Origin: UMGS1279 sp045577495
GTDB lineage: Bacteria; Bacillota; Clostridia; Oscillospirales; Acutalibacteraceae
Reading direction: 5' to 3'
Assembly (NCBI GenBank): GCA_045577495.1
Contig: JAZNIK010000001.1
Location: 1 to 14,349 of the forward strand
DNA: 14,349 nt
Under the pieces are notes generated by a model. It was not told the origin of the DNA and did no database searches. It saw only the letters and a program-made list of their open reading frames with translations. This document shows, piece after piece, positions 6,948 through 14,349 of this stretch. Both the position numbers and the translations under genes were made by a program. Position 1 is the stretch's first letter; each line of letters starts with the position of its first letter.

Positions 6948-7883
6948 ATGACAAAGAATAATTTTTCTCCTGAAGGATGGCTTATTGACACTCCTGAAAA
7001 CAAAAAAACCATTTCCTCCCCTACCACGCTGTCCGAAGCAGAAGTTTGCCAAAAAATTTTAGAGGCAAATGTAACAATGTGCGATTCCGAACATAATTTA
7101 ATAGTTGAGCTTGGTTGTATGCGTGGCATAATACCTAGGGAAGATGGCGCTATTGGGATAAAAGAGGGTAATGTTAGAGATATTGCGCTTATTTCAAGGG
7201 TGGGCAAGCCGGTTAGTTTTGTTGTTAAAAAAATAAAAACCGACAAATTCGGCAGACTCTACGCAGAGCTTTCAAGAAAAAAAGCGCAACAAAAATGCCT
7301 ATCAGAATATCTTTTAACCCTACATAACGGCAGTATTGTTAACGCGCGTGTAACACATCTAGAAAACTTTGGTGCCTTTTGCGATGTTGGTTGCGGCGTT
7401 ATTGCGTTGCTTCCAATAGATGCTATTTCGGTATCACGGATATCCCATCCAAGAGATAGACTATCTGTTGGTGATGATATCAAGGTTATAATAAAATCAA
7501 TCGATGATAACGGAAAAATTACGCTCTCTCACAAGGAGTTGCTAGGCACCTGGGAGGAAAATGCGGCGCAGTTTAAGGAGGGGCAGACTGTTTTTGGTAT
7601 TATTCGCTCGGTAGAAAACTATGGTGTTTTTGTGGAACTTGCCCCCAATTTAGCGGGACTCGCCGAGCCTCGTTTAGATGCCTTTGCAGGAATGACCGCC
7701 AGTGTTTTTATAAAAAGCATTATACCCGAAAAAATGAAAATCAAACTTATTATTATTGACTGCTTTGATGGAAAATATTCAAAAGATTTTGAATATTTTT
7801 ATGATGGGGAAAAACTTGATTTTTGGCAATACTCCCCCGATAACTGCCCTAAAAACATATATACCGACTTCAAAGCAGAATAA
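6948..7883 (+). CDS. S1 RNA-binding domain protein (three S1-like repeats)
   Basis: This is a 311-residue protein built mostly of OB-fold S1 repeats, which bind single-stranded RNA. The clearest repeat is residues 126-197 (GSIVNARVTHLENFGAFCDV through KITLSHKE). A third is at about 209-270 (GQTVFGIIRSVENYGVFVEL), and an atypical first repeat is at about 34-113. A short N-terminal leader and a 40-residue aromatic, acidic C-terminal tail flank them. Specific RNA targets are unknown. It is far too short for ribosomal protein S1 of the E. coli type (six repeats). ATG 6948 is preceded by GAGGG about 7 bases upstream. It sits immediately before spoIIE, where B. subtilis has yabR, a 128-residue single-S1 gene, so it may be a positional counterpart of YabR; this is inferred from gene order. 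A hairpin terminator follows. Confidence 0.9.
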   Translation: MTKNNFSPEGWLIDTPENKKTISSPTTLSEAEVCQKILEANVTMCDSEHNLIVELGCMRGIIPREDGAIGIKEGNVRDIALISRVGKPVSFVVKKIKTDKFGRLYAELSRKKAQQKCLSEYLLTLHNGSIVNARVTHLENFGAFCDVGCGVIALLPIDAISVSRISHPRDRLSVGDDIKVIIKSIDDNGKITLSHKELLGTWEENAAQFKEGQTVFGIIRSVENYGVFVELAPNLAGLAEPRLDAFAGMTASVFIKSIIPEKMKIKLIIIDCFDGKYSKDFEYFYDGEKLDFWQYSPDNCPKNIYTDFKAE

Positions 7884-7892
7884 TTTTTTATA

Positions 7893-7914
7893 CTCGACAA
7901 TATATTTTGACAAA
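7893..7914 (+). promoter_or_regulatory. Two Spo0A-box-like sites upstream of spoIIE
   Basis: The Spo0A box is TGTCGAA, reverse complement TTCGACA. CTCGACA (7893-7899) and TTTGACA (7906-7912) each match six of seven positions in the reverse orientation and are 13 bp apart. The second coincides with the -35 hexamer. A third near-match, TGTCAAA (7972-7978), lies downstream in the leader. Confidence 0.5.
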
Positions 7915-7939
7915 GACCGCCGAAGCCCTATCGTATAAT
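7907..7939 (+). promoter_or_regulatory. Predicted Spo0A-dependent sigma-A promoter of spoIIE (21-bp spacer)
   Basis: Perfect TTGACA (7907-7912) and perfect TATAAT (7934-7939) are separated by 21 bp, too far for normal sigma-A recognition. The B. subtilis spoIIE and spoIIG promoters share this overlong spacing and need phosphorylated Spo0A. With Spo0A-like boxes over the -35, the same control is likely. The -10 lies 55 bases before ATG 7995 and sits within the terminator hairpin of the upstream gene. Confidence 0.6.
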
Positions 7940-7959
7940 TGATACGATACCTCGGCGGT
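7916..7959 (+). terminator. Rho-independent terminator of the S1-domain gene
   Basis: ACCGCCGA (7916-7923) pairs with TCGGCGGT (7952-7959). Inside, TATCGTAT pairs with ATACGATA around loop AATTG, with a small internal loop (AGCCC/CC). TTTTATTTTTATTTG follows. It begins about 32 bp after the S1 gene stop and overlaps the -10 of the spoIIE promoter. Confidence 0.85.
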
Positions 7960-7980
7960 TTTATTTTTATTTGTCAAACG

Positions 7981-7986
7981 AGAGGA
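7981..7986 (+). promoter_or_regulatory. Ribosome binding site that fixes the spoIIE start
   Basis: AGAGGA lies 8 bases before ATG 7995. The in-frame TTG at 7971 has no ribosome site and lies in the T-tract of the terminator, so ATG is preferred. Confidence 0.8.
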
Positions 7987-7994
7987 AGAAAAAA

Positions 7995-10271
7995 ATGAAC
8001 AGTTATTTTAATGTCCAAAAGCTTTCACAAAAGCTAAAAGAAAATGATACAGCTTTTGGGGTAATGCTACATATTGTTAGCGGAATTTGCGCCTTTTTAT
8101 TTGCCCACGCCGCCATTATGGATAAAATGATTCCTTTTGGTGTCTCCATTGTAGGCTCAGTAAAAAGAAAATATCTTGCAAGTACCATTGCGGGTGGGGT
8201 TTTAGGTTACATATCGGTATTTAAAAGCGGCAGTCTTTCCTATCTTGCGGCAATTTTTGCTATAATATGCATCAAATTTATTTTAGGCAATAGCAAACCT
8301 ACCAAATCACCTGTATTTTGCAGTATACTATGCTTTGTTGTTGTTGGTGCGATAAAATTTGCAGTCGGCATATCATATGCCGAACCCTTTGCCGACATAT
8401 TAAGCGAGGCGGCGCTTTCGGGTGTTGCCGCCTACTTTATTGCCATAACTTATAGCATTGTTCCATCTTCATCAAGCGGATTGGATATTAAAGAACTATC
8501 CTCATTGATATTTTTTGTTTCTTTGATTGTGCTATCCTTAATGGATATAACCCTTTTAAATTTATCTTTAGGAAGAATACTTTCAGTTACTATTATTCTT
8601 ATAGCCGCTCGTTATGGCGAGGCATCATATGGCGCGGTATGCGGGTGCATAATTGCTTTTATAAACGCAATTTCTAACGGAGAATATTTAAATATTTCAA
8701 TAATTTTCGCTTTTTCAGGACTTATGTGCGGACTTTTTTCAGGACTCGGCTCGTTAGGAATGGTAGCATCATATATAAGCGTAACCTTAATTTCATCGTT
8801 TGTATCGGGCGAAGTTGAAAACGCCCTTATTATGTTTTTTGAAGCGGTTATTGGCTGTGGTTTATTTCTTATATTCCCACAAAAGCTTGGAGGAAAGCTT
8901 TGTGGTTTGTTATCCCCGCCTACCGAGATTTCAAGGCTTGACAGTGTTAAGGGCTCACTAATTATGAGACTTGAGTTTGCTAGTGGCGCACTAAAGGATA
9001 TTTACGAAACGGTTGAAGATGTTGCTAAAAAGCTCGGTGAAATAAACTCCCCTGATTTTGAAAAAACACTAAACAAAATAGAAGGCGAGGTTTGTGGCGG
9101 TTGCAGTTTAAGAAAGCATTGTTGGGAGGCGGCACGTGAAATCACCGCCGCAGACGCACTTAGCCGATGGAATAAAAAAAATATTGATAAACCTCAAAAA
9201 AGCGGCTTTAATTGTCTGCGCACAGAAAGGTTTAATGCATCTATAAACGCGCATATATCCGAATACGAAAACAAAAAAGCAGCAGAAATACGGCTTAGCG
9301 AGGTTAGGGGCGTTATAAACGACCAATTTGAAGGCATTTCGCAAATGTTAAGCGACCTATCCGAAGAATTTAAATACGAGGTGCGGCACGATGCTGTGGC
9401 GGCAGAGGATATTACCCTTGCTCTTAAAAACCTTGGCTTTCATACCATAAACTGCATTGCCGCAAGAGATAAGTTTGATAGACTCTCCGCCGACATACAC
9501 ATTAAAGGCGCCGCCGACCACACCATAAACAAGATGGAAATTATGCGTAATCTATCTATGGCACTTTCAAAAAGATTAGACACCCCCTCCATAAGTATTG
9601 GCGGCGATGAAGCCTTTATTTTTATCACCGAAAAACCAAAATATCAAATCGAAATGGGTATTTCTCAAATACCCGAAACAAATCAAAAACTTTGCGGCGA
9701 TAGTTTGAAATATTTTCGTGATGGCAGAGGTCGGCTTATGATGGTTTTATCAGACGGAATGGGAACCGGCGGAAGAGCCGCAGTTGATTCTGCAATGGTA
9801 TCAGGTCTTATGAGCCGAATGCTAAGAAGCGGTTTTGGTTATGACTGCTCACTAAAAATAATTAACTCCTCTATGCTTTTTAAATCAACAGATGAGTCCC
9901 TAGCTACTGTTGATATAACCGCTATTGACCTTTTCAACGGCAACTGTGAACTATTAAAAGCAGGTGCCGCACCAACCTTTGTTAGACGCAGGGGGAAAAT
10001 CGGCAAGGCAGAAAGCAGCTCACTACCGCCCGGCATCTTAAGAAATGTTGCCTTTGATAAAGCCCGACTAAACCTAAAAGCCGATGATATTGTTGTGATG
10101 GTATCAGATGGAGTTACCTTTGATGAAGATGATTGGATATGCAATATAATTAAAAATTGGTCGATTGGCTCGGCACAGCAACTAGCCGATGAAATCGCTT
10201 TTGGAGCCCGTCGAAGAAGAAACGACGGTCACAATGATGATATTTCGGTTATGGTTGCTATTATAAAATGA
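7995..10271 (+). CDS. spoIIE: Stage II sporulation protein E (SpoIIE), PP2C serine phosphatase
   Basis: SpoIIE is a membrane phosphatase that dephosphorylates SpoIIAA to release sigma-F in the forespore and also works with FtsZ at the polar septum. This copy is 758 residues. About the first 320 hold roughly ten hydrophobic helices. The central region has a C-X2-C-X5-C-W cluster (Cys367, Cys370, Cys376), a pattern I recall in this region of SpoIIE proteins. The C-terminal PP2C domain starts near residue 560, with SDGMGTGG (Asp587), a second VSDG (Asp705) and HNDDIS (Asp748/Asp749), all candidate metal ligands. The length is slightly below the roughly 827 of B. subtilis. It follows the S1-domain gene, as spoIIE follows yabR in Bacillus, and has its own promoter. 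The tilS gene that often lies downstream is absent; the next gene is convergent. It is strong evidence that the host forms endospores. Confidence 0.97.
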   Translation: MNSYFNVQKLSQKLKENDTAFGVMLHIVSGICAFLFAHAAIMDKMIPFGVSIVGSVKRKYLASTIAGGVLGYISVFKSGSLSYLAAIFAIICIKFILGNSKPTKSPVFCSILCFVVVGAIKFAVGISYAEPFADILSEAALSGVAAYFIAITYSIVPSSSSGLDIKELSSLIFFVSLIVLSLMDITLLNLSLGRILSVTIILIAARYGEASYGAVCGCIIAFINAISNGEYLNISIIFAFSGLMCGLFSGLGSLGMVASYISVTLISSFVSGEVENALIMFFEAVIGCGLFLIFPQKLGGKLCGLLSPPTEISRLDSVKGSLIMRLEFASGALKDIYETVEDVAKKLGEINSPDFEKTLNKIEGEVCGGCSLRKHCWEAAREITAADALSRWNKKNIDKPQKSGFNCLRTERFNASINAHISEYENKKAAEIRLSEVRGVINDQFEGISQMLSDLSEEFKYEVRHDAVAAEDITLALKNLGFHTINCIAARDKFDRLSADIHIKGAADHTINKMEIMRNLSMALSKRLDTPSISIGGDEAFIFITEKPKYQIEMGISQIPETNQKLCGDSLKYFRDGRGRLMMVLSDGMGTGGRAAVDSAMVSGLMSRMLRSGFGYDCSLKIINSSMLFKSTDESLATVDITAIDLFNGNCELLKAGAAPTFVRRRGKIGKAESSSLPPGILRNVAFDKARLNLKADDIVVMVSDGVTFDEDDWICNIIKNWSIGSAQQLADEIAFGARRRRNDGHNDDISVMVAIIK

Positions 10272-10272
10272 C

Positions 10273-10304
10273 AAAAACCTGACAGATTTTTCTGTCAGGT
10301 TTTT
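10273..10304. terminator. Bidirectional terminator between spoIIE and yhaM
   Basis: A perfect 14-bp stem, AAAAACCTGACAGA / TCTGTCAGGTTTTT, has a TTTT loop. The flanking A and T runs give a T-tract in either direction. It starts 2 bp after the spoIIE stop and ends 6 bp from the yhaM stop, so it serves both convergent genes. Confidence 0.93.
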
Positions 10305-10310
10305 AACTCT

Positions 10311-11285
10311 TTAAAACAGTTTAGGCTCATATTTCGATATACCTTTTCGACCGTGGTTATACAGTTTACGATTATCAAGGCCAAATATTCTACCCGTTGT
10401 TTGACCGATTTCAACCGCCGAGGTTGCATCAACAATTTCATAAACGGTAGCATCCATAACATCTAACTGGCTTAAAAGTTCCGCCTCTAAAAACTGAGGA
10501 AGCACTGAGGCACCATATTCGGGATTACCGTGGTGGGAAAGTAGCATATGAGCCAAAAGCATTGGAACCTCAGAGGCAATACCAAGTTTTTCGGCAGTTT
10601 TTTCAACCAAAATTGCTCCGCCTGCCAAATGCCCAACAAGATTGCCCTTTGGGCTATATCCCGTAACCAAACCGGTTGAACCAAGTTCAAATTCCTCAAG
10701 CTTTCCGATATCGTGCAAAATCACACCTGCAAAAAGCAGTTCTTTATCTGCAAAGGGATATACACCGCAAACCGCTTCAGCTAAACGCAAAATAGCAAGG
10801 GTATGGCACAAAAGACCTCCACGCACAGCGTGATGCATTTTAAATGCGGCAGGCCAATAAAGCATAGCATCTTTTTTCTCTTTTAAAATCTCGGTAACAA
10901 TGCCTTTAAGTTCTAAATCTGCAAAATTATCTGCTATATTATACAGCTCATTCCACATATCCTCGCCCGAAAACTCTACCGATGGAACAAAGTCCGAAAC
11001 ATCAACACCATCATCATCGGTAACGTGGCGGATTCTATCAATTCTGAATTGGTCAGTACCGTTATACTTTGATACTGTTCCTCTAAGCTTTACAAGGTCG
11101 CCTGCGGCATATTCGCCATAAACTGCCTCAGAATAATCCCAAAGCTTTGCGTTCATTTCGCCCGATTTATCTGCTATTGTTGCATCGAGATATACTCCAC
11201 CCTTAGCAGATGTTTTTTTGTCAACTGTTTTTAAAAGCACATAGCAATCTACTGTGCCCTTAGGATCAATGTTATTAAATCTCAT
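10311..11285 (-). CDS. yhaM: 3'-5' exoribonuclease YhaM family (OB fold plus HD domain)
   Basis: YhaM is a cytoplasmic, metal-dependent 3'-5' exoribonuclease of Firmicutes that trims RNA ends. The 324 residues match the family length (about 314 in B. subtilis). An N-terminal OB-fold nucleic-acid-binding domain covers about 10-88 (KGGVYLDATIADKSGEMNAKLWD). The HD hydrolase domain covers about 150-290, with candidate metal ligands His161 (LLCHT), His191-Asp192 (ILHDIGKLEEFE), His251/His252 (LLSHHG) and Asp275 (QLDVMDA). ATG 11285 is 8 bp after the alpha-galactosidase stop. Its modest ribosome site AGTAGG includes that stop codon, so the two are probably cotranscribed and perhaps translationally coupled. 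No separate promoter is evident. The bidirectional hairpin at 10273-10304 ends the transcript. Coupling to a sugar hydrolase looks incidental rather than functional. Confidence 0.92.
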   Translation of the reverse strand: MRFNNIDPKGTVDCYVLLKTVDKKTSAKGGVYLDATIADKSGEMNAKLWDYSEAVYGEYAAGDLVKLRGTVSKYNGTDQFRIDRIRHVTDDDGVDVSDFVPSVEFSGEDMWNELYNIADNFADLELKGIVTEILKEKKDAMLYWPAAFKMHHAVRGGLLCHTLAILRLAEAVCGVYPFADKELLFAGVILHDIGKLEEFELGSTGLVTGYSPKGNLVGHLAGGAILVEKTAEKLGIASEVPMLLAHMLLSHHGNPEYGASVLPQFLEAELLSQLDVMDATVYEIVDATSAVEIGQTTGRIFGLDNRKLYNHGRKGISKYEPKLF

Positions 11286-11293
11286 TTTTAAAC

Positions 11294-13528
11294 CTACTTT
11301 TCTTTCTTTTTATAAACAAGCATAATCGTTTCAAAATCGTGATAATTGAAGATATTTATGCCTCTTTCCATTAGTTCATCACCGCCGAAAACTCTGCCAA
11401 CTTCTGCTTTATCCACAAGCAAACCGCCTGTTTCTTCCTCTACCTTTACATAATCTGCATCAGCATCAAGACCTGCAAGTTTTATGTTATAGATAGCACT
11501 ACTTGTTTCACAAAGTTTGTTTCCATAAACCAAAATAACTGTATTTTCATCCTCAGATACAAACTCAAAAGCGGTGAAATTGCCTTCAAACGGAGATGCC
11601 AAACGATAAAGCGAACCTTTATGGAATACCTCGCCGTATTTTTTATATCTTGCCACAAAGTTTTTAGATGCCTCTAATTCTTTATCTGTCATCTTGCTCA
11701 TATCAAGTTCAAAGCCAAACTGACCCATTGTTGCCATATCGGCACGAGTTTTAAGCGAAGATGTGCGACCTGTTTGATGATTTGGCACCGCCGAAATGTG
11801 ACTCCCCATAGCGTTGAATGGGTAACACAAGCTTGTGCCATATTGAATAGACATACGCTCAACCGCATCGCTACAATCACTAGTCCAGGTTTGCGGCATA
11901 TAGTATAGCATACCGGCATCAAATCTGCCGCCACCTCCCGAACAACTCTCCCACAAAATGTTGGGGAATCTATTTGTCAAGGTTTCCATCACTCTATAAA
12001 GACCTAATATATAGCGGTGGTAAAGTTCGCCCTTTTGATTTTCGTGATATTCGCTGGAATCATATTCTGATATGTTTCGGTTATAATCCCACTTTACGTA
12101 TTCGATATTTGCATTAGATAAAATATCCGAAAGGGCATTTATAATATAATCACAAACATCATCACGAGATAAGTCAAGCACCAACTGATTTCGACAAAGA
12201 CTTGATGAACGACCTTTTGTGTGAATTGCCCAGTCGGGATGAGCGCGGAACAAATCACTATCGGGATTTACCATTTCAGGCTCAAACCAAAGCCCAAACT
12301 TCATACCCATTTTATTTATTTTATTTGCAAGACCGCCAAGTCCGTTTGGAAGCTTTTCGGTATTAACTACCCAATCTCCAAGGGATGCTCTATCGTGATT
12401 ACGTTTACCAAACCAACCATCATCAAGCACCATAAGGTCTAGTCCGATTTCGGCACCCTTTTTAGCAATATTAAGAATTTTTTGCTCATTAAAATCAAAA
12501 TATGTACCTTCCCAATTGTTGATAAGAGTATACCGCTCAACGTCCCTAAATTTGCCTCGGCAAAGGCGTGTTCTGTAAAGCTTATGATATTCGCGCGACA
12601 TACCCGAAAGTCCCTCGCTTGAATAAACCATAACCGCCTCGGGAGACTGAAATTCCTCCCCTTTTGCAAGATTCCAATTAAATGTAAATGGATTAACACC
12701 CATATAGCAACGGGCAGTATTATATCCGTCAACTTCAACACCGGCAGAAAAACTACCACTATATACAAGGTTAAAACCATATACACTGCCTTTAAGCTCA
12801 TCGGCTCCCCTTTGTGCTAAAGCAAAAAAAGGATTATGATGATGACTTGAAGAACCACGTCTTGAATAAACATCCTGATTGCCCACAAACAAGGGGTGCC
12901 TTGCTTGTGAACGCTCTCTGGCCCATCCACCATGCAAATGAATAAAATCATAGTCTTTACCCGCGGCCTCAAAATCAAAGCAAAGGCTCATTATACGGGT
13001 GATTTTAACATCCTCATCACCCTCGTTTTTAACCTTTACCGAACGGGTTATAGCATCAATCTCATTATATGCGGTATAAATTAAGGTTACTGACACTTTT
13101 TTAAGCTCATCATAAAGTTCGAGTTCCAAGGTGTCTGCCTCATCATCATTTTCAACATAGGTTGCAGGGAGTCCCGAAAGCAGAGGCTTACCCTTATAAA
13201 TTTTATGTGAGCGATAATTAAAGCGGCAAATATTAGAACCATCACTAAACTGCAAATTAAGCGCAGGTAAACGCAGGTCAGCGTGACCAAAGGTAGAAAA
13301 CTCCATAGGCAGAGTATCTGTTCCCGCCGTTATATCCTCCATTCCCGACTCAATAGCAGAAAAACCTCGTGTATGTATTGGAAGCAGTTCCTTCCAATAA
13401 TTTATGTTTCTTATTTTTTTGCCATAGTATATATGAACCGGTGCAAAATCAGTCACAAAACCAAAGGCATATGTGGTGTTTTTAGTATCTAATTTAAAAA
13501 CTTTTTGTTCCGCTTTATATGTTATCAT
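11294..13528 (-). CDS. Alpha-galactosidase, glycoside hydrolase family 36
   Basis: This enzyme removes terminal alpha-1,6-galactose from oligosaccharides such as melibiose, raffinose and stachyose by a retaining mechanism. At 744 residues it is full length. The TIM-barrel signature strings are present: DDGWFGKRN, GLWFEPEMV, LDLSRDDV, KWDYNRN with nucleophile Asp481, and WTSDCSDA with the acid/base Asp551. The 70-residue spacing of the two aspartates equals that in characterised GH36 enzymes as I recall them. The N-terminal beta-supersandwich covers about 1-330. No signal peptide or membrane segment is visible, so it acts in the cytoplasm on imported oligosaccharides, but no transporter gene lies in the window. 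ATG 13528 has AAGGGG 8 bases upstream. It sits 76 bp after an IclR-family gene and 8 bp before yhaM. It could equally carry a specialised substrate preference within GH36. Confidence 0.96.
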   Translation of the reverse strand: MITYKAEQKVFKLDTKNTTYAFGFVTDFAPVHIYYGKKIRNINYWKELLPIHTRGFSAIESGMEDITAGTDTLPMEFSTFGHADLRLPALNLQFSDGSNICRFNYRSHKIYKGKPLLSGLPATYVENDDEADTLELELYDELKKVSVTLIYTAYNEIDAITRSVKVKNEGDEDVKITRIMSLCFDFEAAGKDYDFIHLHGGWARERSQARHPLFVGNQDVYSRRGSSSHHHNPFFALAQRGADELKGSVYGFNLVYSGSFSAGVEVDGYNTARCYMGVNPFTFNWNLAKGEEFQSPEAVMVYSSEGLSGMSREYHKLYRTRLCRGKFRDVERYTLINNWEGTYFDFNEQKILNIAKKGAEIGLDLMVLDDGWFGKRNHDRASLGDWVVNTEKLPNGLGGLANKINKMGMKFGLWFEPEMVNPDSDLFRAHPDWAIHTKGRSSSLCRNQLVLDLSRDDVCDYIINALSDILSNANIEYVKWDYNRNISEYDSSEYHENQKGELYHRYILGLYRVMETLTNRFPNILWESCSGGGGRFDAGMLYYMPQTWTSDCSDAVERMSIQYGTSLCYPFNAMGSHISAVPNHQTGRTSSLKTRADMATMGQFGFELDMSKMTDKELEASKNFVARYKKYGEVFHKGSLYRLASPFEGNFTAFEFVSEDENTVILVYGNKLCETSSAIYNIKLAGLDADADYVKVEEETGGLLVDKAEVGRVFGGDELMERGINIFNYHDFETIMLVYKKKEK

Positions 13529-13566
13529 ATTATATTCCCCTTGCGCCCAAACTTTTTTAAGTATAC

Positions 13567-13595
13567 ATTATATTTTTAGTTTTTTCAACACTCAA
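13567..13595 (-). promoter_or_regulatory. Predicted sigma-A promoter for the GH36 alpha-galactosidase
   Basis: On the minus strand TTGAGT (13595-13590) and a perfect TATAAT (13572-13567) are separated by 17 bp. The -10 ends 38 bases before the ATG. It fits entirely in the 76-bp gap after the IclR gene, where no terminator hairpin is visible, so some read-through from the regulator is likely. I found no convincing catabolite-response element. Confidence 0.6.
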
Positions 13596-13604
13596 ATCAC
13601 AAAG

Positions 13605-14349
13605 TTAAAAACAATTTAATCTTCGAGTTATCTCGTTTGCGCTCTTTTTTAAATGAAGTTTTATTTTTTCGTCCTTTTGCTCTAAAACATACTCCATTTC
13701 GTCCTTTTCGCAATAAATAGCAACACCCAAAGCCGCAACACACATACCCTTGCGAAAAACAGGTGCGGCATAGCCTATATGACACTCATCTCCGTTAAAA
13801 GCAACTGTGCGTAAAACTCCATGCTTATCTATACGAGAAAGTTCTTTTTGCAGACTTTCAAGCGAGTTAACATCACTCCAAAATTCGTTGGGATTGCCTA
13901 GTTTTTCGTAAAGCTTAATAACCGAACGATTATCCATATTGGCAAGCATAATTCTGCCCGTTGCAGTCCTATAAATATCGTCGGGGCGTATACTTGCATC
14001 TTCTTTAAAAATGCGTTTTTCCTCATCTATGTAATCTATAATAAACTTGGTATTATTTTGAATAACCGCCAAAATAACAGTCTGCTCGGTATGTTTGTGA
14101 AGATATCTTAAAATCGGTCTTGAAAGGGCTACAAAATCGTCATTGTATTTACCGTATCGCGTAAGACAATAAGCAGAGGGACCTAAGGTGTACCCCTTTG
14201 AGCGCGACACCTTATCAACATATCCATCCTGCTCAAGCGTTTTTAATATATGTGAGCAGGTGGATTTATTCTCTTTTATGGTGTCAGAAATGTCGGATAG
14301 TTTTACGGGTTTACAAGTCGGATCGTAGCCATGTCGTTCTGTGAGCCAA
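13605..14349 (-). CDS. IclR-family transcriptional regulator, 5' end outside window
   Basis: The frame is open to the right edge and encodes 247 residues plus stop, close to the roughly 250-270 of complete IclR proteins, so only a short N-terminal piece is missing. The first 60 or so residues form the winged helix-turn-helix (KPVKLSDISDTI, then STCSHILKTLEQDGYV, wing SRSKGYTLGP). The rest is the IclR effector-binding domain, with YRTATGRIMLAN and the small-molecule pocket around GDECHIGYAAPVFRKG...AALGVAI. A GTG at 14210 is internal, because the HTH upstream is in the same frame. IclR proteins are dimeric repressors or activators of carbon catabolism. Directly upstream of the alpha-galactosidase and in the same direction, it is a reasonable local regulator; its effector may be a galactoside, which is inference. 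Confidence 0.93.
   Translation of the reverse strand, partial: WLTERHGYDPTCKPVKLSDISDTIKENKSTCSHILKTLEQDGYVDKVSRSKGYTLGPSAYCLTRYGKYNDDFVALSRPILRYLHKHTEQTVILAVIQNNTKFIIDYIDEEKRIFKEDASIRPDDIYRTATGRIMLANMDNRSVIKLYEKLGNPNEFWSDVNSLESLQKELSRIDKHGVLRTVAFNGDECHIGYAAPVFRKGMCVAALGVAIYCEKDEMEYVLEQKDEKIKLHLKKSANEITRRLNCF

Noticed and set aside
7971..7994. N-terminal extension of SpoIIE from TTG 7971
   Set aside because: It lies in the terminator T-tract without a ribosome site, whereas AGAGGA is ideally placed for ATG 7995.
13605..14210. 201-residue regulator starting at GTG 14210
   Set aside because: The same frame continues upstream to the window edge and encodes the IclR helix-turn-helix, so the gene is longer and cut by the edge.
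1..14349. CRISPR array, transposon, phage or tRNA/rRNA gene
   Set aside because: No regularly spaced repeats, terminal inverted repeats with a transposase, or RNA gene signatures were seen; coding density and products are those of an ordinary chromosome.

Overview
The window looks like chromosomal DNA from an AT-rich, endospore-forming Firmicute of the class Clostridia. A gut Oscillospiraceae/Ruminococcaceae-type organism is my inference. The signs are a spoIIE sporulation gene with Spo0A-like boxes, strong GGAGG-type ribosome binding sites, a class B sortase, a short ThiI without a rhodanese domain, and YhaM. I see no rRNA, tRNA, CRISPR array, insertion sequence or phage gene. Both ends cut through a gene.

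Left block (1-5880, all minus strand, read right to left): a cysteine desulfurase (TTG start) overlaps thiI by 4 bp. After 37 bp comes a 920-codon gene fusing a complete CinA to a membrane-anchored class B sortase, and after 21 bp a gene that runs off the left edge. That last product looks like a degenerate relative of the CinA N-terminal domain. The desulfurase and ThiI form a sulfur-transfer pair for 4-thiouridine (and possibly thiamine). CinA belongs to pyridine-nucleotide repair, and the sortase would act outside the cell. A promoter-like element with a perfect 19-bp palindrome precedes the desulfurase.

Centre (5979-10304): a short-chain dehydrogenase (minus, with its own hairpin terminator) diverges from a three-S1-domain gene (plus). 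The S1 gene is followed by spoIIE. The S1-spoIIE order resembles yabR-spoIIE of Bacillus subtilis. The interval between them holds consensus -35 and -10 hexamers separated by 21 bp plus Spo0A-box-like sites, the unusual layout known for Spo0A-activated promoters. The same DNA forms the terminator hairpin of the S1 gene.

Right block (10273-14349): a bidirectional terminator separates spoIIE from a convergent minus-strand group: an IclR-family regulator (5' end outside the window), an intracellular GH36 alpha-galactosidase with its own promoter, and, 8 bp downstream, a YhaM-type HD exoribonuclease. The regulator probably controls the galactosidase.

No gene-free stretch exceeds 300 bp. The largest, 5812-6027, holds the desulfurase promoter and the dehydrogenase terminator; the roughly 100 bp between them show nothing else.
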